Assembly (NCBI GenBank): GCA_016302625.1
Contig: JAEDNG010000060.1
Location: 1-5,827, forward strand
Length of the DNA: 5,827 nt
Direction of reading: 5' to 3'
Source: Clostridiaceae bacterium
Lineage (GTDB): Bacteria; Bacillota; Clostridia; Oscillospirales; Acutalibacteraceae
In this document: positions 1-4,491 of the stretch, one piece after another
Numbering within the stretch: position 1 is the stretch's first letter
Layout: each line of letters starts with the position of its first letter
Made by a program: the position numbers and the translations under genes
The notes under the pieces: model-generated
Told to the model about the DNA's origin: nothing
The model's database searches: none
What the model saw: only the letters and a program-made list of their open reading frames with translations

Positions 1-574
1 CGCGCATATTAAGGTTTGAAGAGGTCATGTCGATTTTCGCGCGCAGAACCATGGTGCCGTTATCAAACTCACCGTCGGTCATGCGGCGGAATAAATCCTT
101 TGTTTCTTCGATAGGACGGTTGCGGTAGGGGCTTTCCTTGCCCGGCTCAGTCAGCGTGCCGCGCATTTCACGTATCTCGTCGGCGGAGCTTTCGTCAACA
201 TATGCAAGCCCCTTGTCGATAAGCTTTAAAGCACATTCGTAAAGAAAATCGAAATAATCCGAGGCGTAATACACATTGTCCCAGTTAAAGCCGAGCCATT
301 TGATATCCTCTTCAATTGCCTCGACATATTCCACGTCCTCCTTTACGGGATTTGTGTCGTCAAAGCGAAGATTGCATTTGCCCCCGTACTTTTCGGCGGT
401 GGAAAAGTCAATGCAGATAGCCTTCGCATGGCCTATGTGAAGATAACCGTTGGGCTCGGGCGGAAAGCGGGTCTGGACGTGATTGTATACCCCTTCCTTT
501 AAATCCTCGTCGATAAAATCGTGTATGAAATTTGAGGAAGCGTTTAATTCCTCTTTATTAATTTCGTCTGACAT
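1..574 (-). CDS. glnS: Glutaminyl-tRNA synthetase, N-terminal part (runs off the window edge)
   Basis: Class Ib aminoacyl-tRNA synthetase that attaches glutamine to tRNA-Gln in the cytoplasm. Only the first 191 codons are present; the family is usually about 550 residues, so roughly two thirds lies left of position 1. The translation contains the GlnRS block RFPPEPNGYLHIGHAKAI at residues 36-53, with the HIGH ATP-binding motif at 46-49. It also has FDDTNPVKED at 71-80, WLGF at 93-96, RGTLTEPGK at 138-146 and LRAKIDM at 177-183. All are hallmarks of the bacterial/eukaryotic GlnRS branch rather than of GluRS. The start is ATG at 574, supported by AGAGGAG eight bases upstream. That site sits directly against the gltX stop codon, so translation is probably coupled to gltX. 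Most Firmicutes lack GlnRS, so this gene was probably acquired by an ancestor (inference). The KMSKS loop and anticodon-binding domain lie outside the window. Confidence 0.95.
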   Translation of the reverse strand, partial: MSDEINKEELNASSNFIHDFIDEDLKEGVYNHVQTRFPPEPNGYLHIGHAKAICIDFSTAEKYGGKCNLRFDDTNPVKEDVEYVEAIEEDIKWLGFNWDNVYYASDYFDFLYECALKLIDKGLAYVDESSADEIREMRGTLTEPGKESPYRNRPIEETKDLFRRMTDGEFDNGTMVLRAKIDMTSSNLNMR

Positions 575-588
575 TAATAAAACTCCTC

Positions 589-2241
589 TTATAAGGTATT
601 AATTGCACTTTCTATTCTGGAAATACATCTGTCATGCCCTAAAACCTGCATTATACTGCAAAGGTCGGGGGTGTTGCGCCGTCCTGTAACGGCAATTCTC
701 AGCACTGTGCTAAGGTCTCCCGCGTGCCCTTTATATTTGTCCGGCTCGGCTTTGTATTGCTTTGTTTCTGCGGCAAAGCCGATTTCGGGCGCAATAGCCT
801 TAATTCTGTCAAACCACTGCTGTCGGTCGTCCGACTCGTTATAAACGTTTTTGTACTTTGTAAGAAACGCTTTCGCGTCCGCAGGGTCAATGTTTTCGGG
901 TAAAACAAAATCGTTATTATAAAGCGGCTCAAAAAAGTAGGAAAAATAATCCTTTGCCTCGCTCCATTTTGCTATATCCTTGCGGGGCTTCGGAACGTCG
1001 CGGTCGATTGAAAGCACCGCCTTTGTATAGTCTGGTTTTTCGGTTAAAATTTTATAAAAATCTTCGTCAAACTCTTTTGCCCAAGCGGTCAGCTTTTCGT
1101 AGACCTCGCCGCCCGACAGTCGTGAAATGCAGGTTTTGCTTACGTCGTTTAGCTTGTCCGAGTCAAAAAGCGCTCCCGAAACGCTCATTTTTTTAAGATT
1201 GAATTTAAAATCCTTATAGGATTTATCGGGGTTTGCTCTGCGCCAGTCCTCAAAGTCCGACGCGGCAATCGTCATCAAATATTCAATAACGCTCTCGCTG
1301 TCATACCCCTGCTCGGCAAAGAAATGCACCGCCGCCTCGGGGTCCTTGCGCTTTGAAATTTTGCGTTTTGCGCCGTTATCAAGCTTCATAATAGGGGAAA
1401 TATGCCCGTATTTCGGCGGTTTAAAGCCTAATAGCTTAAAAAGCTGAATATGCTTAGGCACAGAGGAAATCCATTCGTCGCCGCGCAGAACGTGGGTAGT
1501 TCGCATTAAATGGTCGTCAATTGCGTGGGCGAAATGGTAGGTGGGTATTCCGTCCGATTTTAAAATAACGAAATCCTCATCGTTTTCGGGCATTTCTATT
1601 TTACCCTTTATGCAGTCGTCAAATACGATTTTATTTTCTTCGTTTCCGGGGGATTTTAAGCGGACGACATAAGGCTTTCCCTCGTCAATCAGCGCCTTTG
1701 CATCTTCAAAGGAAATGTCCCGGTGCATTGCCCATTCGCCGTGGTAGCCGGTGCGGATTTTCTTTTCCTCTTGAATTTTACGCACCGAGTCTAATTCCTC
1801 CGCGGTACAGAAGCAGGGGTAGGCAAGACCCTTTTTGATTAAATCCTTGGCATAGGTCTGATATATTTCGGCGCGCAGACTCTGCTTATACGGCCCGTAA
1901 TTGCCTTCTTCCTTATCGGCGGCGGTAAAGCCCTCGTCTATTGTAATTCCGAAACGGTTAAGACCGTCGATAATATCGGCAATTCCGCCCTCAATTTCAC
2001 GCTTTTTGTCGGTATCTTCAATTCTTGTATAAAAAACTCCTCCGGTGGAGGTCGCGGTTATACGGTTTACAAGCGCCGCAAAAAGGGTGCCTAAATGCAG
2101 ATAGCCCGTGGGGCTGGGGGCAATTCTTGTAACCCTAGCGCCCTCGGGGAGGCTTCTCGGCTTGTATTTTTTCTCGTAATAATCGGGGGTTATATCTATT
2201 TCGGGGAGCAAAAGCTCCGCCATTTTTTCGTTGCTGTTCAT
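589..2241 (-). CDS. gltX: Glutamyl-tRNA synthetase, long clostridial-type form
   Basis: Class Ib synthetase that charges tRNA-Glu with glutamate. The protein has 550 residues, longer than the usual 465-500. About 37 extra residues precede the first conserved block, TRIAPSPTGYLHLGT (38-52), which carries the HIGH-type motif HLGT at 49-52. RIEDTD lies at 73-78, LRGDEWISS at 252-260, and the KMSKS-type loop reads KISKR at 294-298. An arginine in the last position is normal for GluRS. The CxC half of the zinc site is present (C143, C145), but the partner region reads GYHGEW (165-170) and lacks the usual second cysteine, so zinc binding is doubtful. Residues from about 345 form the helical anticodon-binding part. 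The start ATG at 2241 has AGGAG six bases upstream; an in-frame Met7 lacks comparable support. It lies 27 bases after nrdR and 14 bases before glnS in one operon. With a GlnRS next door, a discriminating enzyme is expected (inference). Confidence 0.96.
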   Translation of the reverse strand: MNSNEKMAELLLPEIDITPDYYEKKYKPRSLPEGARVTRIAPSPTGYLHLGTLFAALVNRITATSTGGVFYTRIEDTDKKREIEGGIADIIDGLNRFGITIDEGFTAADKEEGNYGPYKQSLRAEIYQTYAKDLIKKGLAYPCFCTAEELDSVRKIQEEKKIRTGYHGEWAMHRDISFEDAKALIDEGKPYVVRLKSPGNEENKIVFDDCIKGKIEMPENDEDFVILKSDGIPTYHFAHAIDDHLMRTTHVLRGDEWISSVPKHIQLFKLLGFKPPKYGHISPIMKLDNGAKRKISKRKDPEAAVHFFAEQGYDSESVIEYLMTIAASDFEDWRRANPDKSYKDFKFNLKKMSVSGALFDSDKLNDVSKTCISRLSGGEVYEKLTAWAKEFDEDFYKILTEKPDYTKAVLSIDRDVPKPRKDIAKWSEAKDYFSYFFEPLYNNDFVLPENIDPADAKAFLTKYKNVYNESDDRQQWFDRIKAIAPEIGFAAETKQYKAEPDKYKGHAGDLSTVLRIAVTGRRNTPDLCSIMQVLGHDRCISRIESAINTL

Positions 2242-2268
2242 GCTTCTCTCCTCTGATAAAAAACGCGG

Positions 2269-2724
2269 TTAATCGCTTGCAAGCAGCTTGTTAAGCTCCT
2301 TCATAAAGGTGTTGATATCCTTGAACTGACGGTAAACCGAGGCGAAGCGGACATAAGCCACCTCGTCGATTTTTTTAAGCTTTTCCATAACAAGCTGACC
2401 GATTTTCTCACTGCTTACCTCGCGGTCAAGCGAATTTTGCAAAACGGTCTCTATCTCGTCAATCATTTTATCGAGGGTGTCTATCGAAACCGGACGCTTT
2501 TCGCAGGCGCGAAGCAAACCGTTCATCAGCTTATCGCGGTCGAACGCCTCGCGGGATTTATCCTTCTTTATTACGATTATCGGCAGACTTTCGATTATTT
2601 CGTATGTGGTAAAACGCTTGCCGCACTGCAAGCATTCGCGGCGGCGCCTTATGCGCTGCCCCTCGTCGGTGGGTCTTGAATCGATTACCTTGCTTTCCTC
2701 AAAGCCGCAGAAAGGACACTTCAT
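2269..2724 (-). CDS. nrdR: Transcriptional repressor NrdR (ribonucleotide reductase regulator)
   Basis: NrdR is an ATP/dATP-sensing repressor of ribonucleotide reductase genes. It binds paired 16-bp NrdR boxes in promoters. The 151-residue product matches the usual family length. An N-terminal zinc ribbon has C3-x2-C6 and C31-x2-C34, with the conserved arginine-rich stretch RIRRRREC at 24-31 that contacts DNA. An ATP-cone domain follows at about residues 49-139, beginning VIKKDKSREAFDRDKL (51-66) and including ACEKRPVS (73-80). The ATG at 2724 has AAAGGAG eight bases upstream. It is the first gene of a minus-strand operon with gltX and glnS, so an aminoacylation pair is co-transcribed with a DNA-precursor regulator. 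No reductase gene lies in this window. A NrdR box overlaps its own promoter, predicting autorepression when dATP is plentiful. All expected key residues are present. Confidence 0.97.
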   Translation of the reverse strand: MKCPFCGFEESKVIDSRPTDEGQRIRRRRECLQCGKRFTTYEIIESLPIIVIKKDKSREAFDRDKLMNGLLRACEKRPVSIDTLDKMIDEIETVLQNSLDREVSSEKIGQLVMEKLKKIDEVAYVRFASVYRQFKDINTFMKELNKLLASD

Positions 2725-2758
2725 GGTTAATGCTCCTTTAAAAAATTCTTATAAAAGT
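2725..2758 (-). promoter_or_regulatory. nrdR leader and ribosome binding site
   Basis: This short leader lies between the predicted nrdR transcription start (about 2758, seven bases downstream of the -10) and the ATG at 2724. It contains AAAGGAG on the minus strand, eight bases before the start codon, a strong Shine-Dalgarno match. It is too short for a riboswitch or T-box, and I see no stable hairpin. Confidence 0.6.
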
Positions 2759-2760
2759 AC

Positions 2761-2789
2761 TTGTATTATACTATATATAGTGGTAAAAT
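2761..2789 (+). promoter_or_regulatory. Predicted promoter for the isomerase-ZIP transcription unit
   Basis: TTGTAT (2761-2766) and TAAAAT (2784-2789) are separated by 17 bases on the plus strand. This would start transcription near 2796 and give a leader of about 36 bases. The -35 is weak (three of six), and the -10 matches five of six consensus positions. It is the mirror image of the nrdR promoter because both are built from the same inverted repeat. Its spacer also holds the NrdR box. No better plus-strand promoter is visible before the isomerase gene. Confidence 0.55.
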
Positions 2790-2793
2790 ACAA
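2765..2793 (-). promoter_or_regulatory. Sigma-A-type promoter for the nrdR-gltX-glnS operon
   Basis: On the minus strand a perfect -10 hexamer TATAAT (2770-2765) lies exactly 17 bases downstream of a -35-like TTGTAT (2793-2788). The predicted start near 2758 leaves a leader of about 34 bases. The -35 is only a half match to TTGACA, but the consensus -10 and ideal spacing make this a convincing promoter. Its spacer contains most of the predicted NrdR box, so repressor binding should exclude RNA polymerase. Confidence 0.75.
2768..2783. promoter_or_regulatory. Predicted NrdR box (repressor operator)
   Basis: The 16-mer ATACTATATATAGTGG matches the NrdR box consensus as I recall it (acaCwAtATaTwGtgt) at 14 of 16 positions, including every core position. 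Its inner 12 bases (2770-2781) form a perfect palindrome. It sits beside nrdR and inside the spacers of both divergent promoters, as expected for an autoregulatory operator. NrdR usually binds two boxes about 31 bases apart centre to centre; I find only this one clear copy. Binding is inferred. Confidence 0.72.
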
Positions 2794-2831
2794 GTACAAA
2801 AAAGATAAAAAACACTCTAAGGAGCAGAAAA

Positions 2832-3428
2832 ATGGCAAGTATTCAGCTTAAAAAACCCGAAAAGGGAGACACCGTCGCAGTAATGCACACAAGCATGGGA
2901 GATATCAAAATAAAGCTTTTTCCCGACAAAACGCCTAAAACATGCGAAAATTTCACAACGCACGCTAAAAACGGCTATTACAACGGACTTAAATTTCATC
3001 GTGTAATTAAAGATTTCATGATTCAGGGCGGCGACCCGCTCGGAACGGGTATCGGCGGAGAATCAATATGGGGCGGAAAGTTCGAGGACGAGTTTGACCC
3101 CGAGCTTCACAATCTTCGCGGTGCGCTTTCGATGGCTAATGCGGGACCGAACACAAACGGCAGTCAGTTCTTTATCGTTCAGGCAAACGAGGCTCCCGCT
3201 TCGATGATAGAGCAGATGAAGGAGCTTGCCGACAGCGGTTTTCCTGCTGATATTACAGAGGCATATAAGGAAATGGGCGGAACTCCTTGGCTTGATTTCC
3301 GTCACACCGTTTTCGGTCAGGTTTTTGAGGGCATGGAGATTGTTGACGGCATAGCCAACGTTAAAACCGTAAACGACGTTCCGTGCGACGACGTAGTTAT
3401 CACCTCGGTAGATATTGAAGTGCTTTAA
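2832..3428 (+). CDS. Cyclophilin-type peptidyl-prolyl cis-trans isomerase
   Basis: A cytoplasmic foldase that speeds cis-trans isomerisation of Xaa-Pro bonds. The 198-residue product has no signal peptide or lipobox, so it is probably intracellular, unlike PrsA-type extracytoplasmic isomerases. It has the single cyclophilin barrel. MGDIKIKLFPDKTPKTCENF spans residues 22-41, and the active-site block FHRVIKDFMIQGGDP spans 55-69 (equivalents of human CypA R55, F60, M61 and Q63 at R57, F62, M63 and Q65). GSQFFIVQ lies at 110-117 (Q112, F114), and WLDFRHTVFGQV at 153-164 (W153, H158). About 30 extra residues (roughly 119-151) sit between these last two blocks, with a helical look. The start ATG has AAGGAG seven bases upstream. 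It shares the control region with nrdR in divergent orientation and is followed 24 bases later by a ZIP transporter, probably on the same mRNA. The substrate is unknown. Confidence 0.95.
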   Translation: MASIQLKKPEKGDTVAVMHTSMGDIKIKLFPDKTPKTCENFTTHAKNGYYNGLKFHRVIKDFMIQGGDPLGTGIGGESIWGGKFEDEFDPELHNLRGALSMANAGPNTNGSQFFIVQANEAPASMIEQMKELADSGFPADITEAYKEMGGTPWLDFRHTVFGQVFEGMEIVDGIANVKTVNDVPCDDVVITSVDIEVL

Positions 3429-3452
3429 CAGCTTTTTTAGTGGGTTGAAATA

Positions 3453-4235
3453 ATGGACGTAAATTCGTTTTACATATTATTAATTCCGTTATTAGGTACG
3501 GTTTTAGGCTCTGCCTGCGTTTTCTTTATGAAAAAGGGAATGAGCGACCCTTTACAGCGTTCGCTGTCGGGCTTTGCGGCGGGAGTTATGACGGCAGCTT
3601 CGGTCTGGAGCCTTTTAATCCCTGCTTTGGAACAGTCGGAGTATTTGGGCAAATGGTCGTTTGTACCCGCCGCAGTGGGCTTTTGGGCGGGAGTTCTATT
3701 CTTATTATTGCTCGACCGTATAATTCCGCACCTGCATATAAACGAGGATAAAGCCGAGGGGCCAAAAAGCAAGCTTCATAAGACAACTATGCTTGTGCTT
3801 GCGGTAACCCTCCATAATATTCCAGAGGGAATGGCGGTCGGAGTGGTTTACGCAGGCTTTTTTTCGGGCAATTCGGGTATTACCGCTGCGAGTGTGCTTG
3901 CGCTTTCCTTAGGCATCGCAATTCAAAACTTTCCCGAGGGTGCGATTATCTCTATGCCGCTCAGGGCGGAGGGCGTTAGCAAATCGGGCGCGTTTTTAAG
4001 GGGCGCAGCCTCGGGCATTGTTGAGCCGATAGGTGCGGTTATAACCCTTGCCGCGGCAAAGTTAGTGCTTCCCGCGCTTCCGTATTTTCTAAGCTTCGCG
4101 GCGGGCGCGATGCTGTATGTCGTTGTTGAGGAACTTATCCCCGAAATGTCGGCCGGAGAACATTCCAATATCGGAACGGTCTTTTTTGCCGTCGGCTTTT
4201 GTCTTATGATGATTTTGGACGTGGCTCTGGGGTAA
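3453..4235 (+). CDS. ZIP-family divalent metal transporter (ZupT/GufA-like)
   Basis: An integral membrane protein of the ZIP family, which imports zinc, iron, manganese or similar divalent cations. The 260 residues show about eight hydrophobic segments: roughly 5-26, 37-59, 71-91, 112-135, 144-170, 182-204, 208-227 and 240-259. The diagnostic metal-site motifs are HNIPEGMAVG at 121-130 in TM4 and QNFPEG at 158-163 in TM5, with EPIG at 191-194 and EELIPE at 226-231. A cytoplasmic loop after TM3 carries histidines (H93, H95, H109), as is common for ZIP regulatory loops. The metal cannot be told from the sequence. The start ATG at 3453 is the first in frame after the TGA at 3446-3448. Its Shine-Dalgarno site is weak (AGTGGG, eight bases upstream), suggesting reliance on ribosomes from the isomerase gene 24 bases before. 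No metal-regulator site is recognised. Confidence 0.93.
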   Translation: MDVNSFYILLIPLLGTVLGSACVFFMKKGMSDPLQRSLSGFAAGVMTAASVWSLLIPALEQSEYLGKWSFVPAAVGFWAGVLFLLLLDRIIPHLHINEDKAEGPKSKLHKTTMLVLAVTLHNIPEGMAVGVVYAGFFSGNSGITAASVLALSLGIAIQNFPEGAIISMPLRAEGVSKSGAFLRGAASGIVEPIGAVITLAAAKLVLPALPYFLSFAAGAMLYVVVEELIPEMSAGEHSNIGTVFFAVGFCLMMILDVALG

Positions 4236-4295
4236 AATACAATCGCACGGTAATTATTCGTTCTGTGAACTTGTGCTAATCTGAATAACCGCTAA

Positions 4296-4336
4296 TTTAA
4301 GCGTCGGAATCGGTTTATCTGATTTCGGCGTTTAAA
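4296..4336 (+). terminator. Long hairpin after the ZIP gene, probable terminator
   Basis: An 18-bp stem (left arm 4296-4313, right arm 4319-4336) closes a five-base loop TTTAT. Pairing is uninterrupted if four G-T wobbles are allowed, and the upper part is G+C rich (CGTCGGAATCGG against CTGATTTCGGCG). The right arm ends in TTTAAA followed by ATTTG, so the U-tract is short and interrupted. It lies 60 bases after the ZIP stop and upstream of the next promoter, the expected place for a Rho-independent terminator. An unusual or inefficient terminator, or another structured RNA, remains possible. Confidence 0.55.
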
Positions 4337-4344
4337 ATTTGCAT

Positions 4345-4362
4345 TTAAAAGCGAACTTTTAA
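4345..4362. repeat. Small AT-rich hairpin
   Basis: TTAAAAG (4345-4351) and CTTTTAA (4356-4362) pair perfectly around a CGAA loop. Only nine bases separate it from the larger hairpin. It has no following T-run on either strand, so on its own it is not a convincing terminator. It may assist the upstream structure or be chance in an AT-rich spacer. Confidence 0.35.
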
Positions 4363-4425
4363 GGCATAATAATATTACAGTCTGCGGTTCTTTAAGCACA
4401 TTATTCGACCGAATTACTGTTTTAC

Positions 4426-4454
4426 TTGAAATTTATAACAAAATAGTGTATAAT
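4426..4454 (+). promoter_or_regulatory. Sigma-A promoter for the sugar transferase gene
   Basis: TTGAAA (4426-4431) is followed after exactly 17 bases by a perfect TATAAT (4449-4454). Transcription would start near 4461, leaving a leader of about 31 bases that contains AAAAGAG seven bases before the ATG. It is the strongest plus-strand promoter in the window. No operator is recognised. Confidence 0.82.
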
Positions 4455-4491
4455 CCGATATGTAACTATTTAAATTGAAAAGAGCATATAT

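Larger units (their letters stand above)
2757..2797. repeat. 11-bp perfect inverted repeat enclosing the NrdR box
   Basis: GTACTTGTATT (2757-2767) is exactly inverted as AATACAAGTAC (2787-2797), with 19 bases between the arms. The centre of this repeat (2777) is offset by 1.5 bases from the centre of the inner palindrome (2775.5), so the two symmetries are not one continuous palindrome. The arms contain the TTGTAT hexamers used as -35 elements in each direction. Confidence 0.9.
4236..4491. other. Non-coding spacer between the ZIP gene and the sugar transferase
   Basis: These 256 bases contain no credible open reading frame. They hold the two hairpins (4296-4336 and 4345-4362) and the promoter at 4426-4454. 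I see no tRNA, riboswitch core or repeat family here. The spacer marks a change of transcription unit, from the isomerase-ZIP pair to what looks like the first gene of a polysaccharide cluster. Confidence 0.6.

Noticed and set aside
2242..2268. Looked for a T-box or leader control upstream of gltX
   Set aside because: Only 27 bases separate nrdR from gltX, which hold little beyond the ribosome binding site. There is no room for a T-box.
2799..2814. Second NrdR box at the usual spacing from the first
   Set aside because: The sequence about 31 bases to either side of the clear box does not resemble the consensus; the right-hand position is nearly all A.
2477..2851. 124-codon plus-strand open frame across the nrdR region
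   Set aside because: It lies antisense to a clear nrdR gene and runs through both promoters into the start of the isomerase gene. The translation has no domain character, so it is a shadow frame.
3417..3440. Possible terminator between the isomerase and ZIP genes, because of the T-run at 3433-3438
   Set aside because: The only stem preceding the T-run is three base pairs plus a mismatch. That is too weak, and the 24-base gap favours co-transcription.
3470..3786. Minus-strand open frames (100 and 66 codons) opposite the ZIP gene
   Set aside because: They are antisense to the membrane segments of a well-supported transporter, have no ribosome binding site support and show low-complexity translations.
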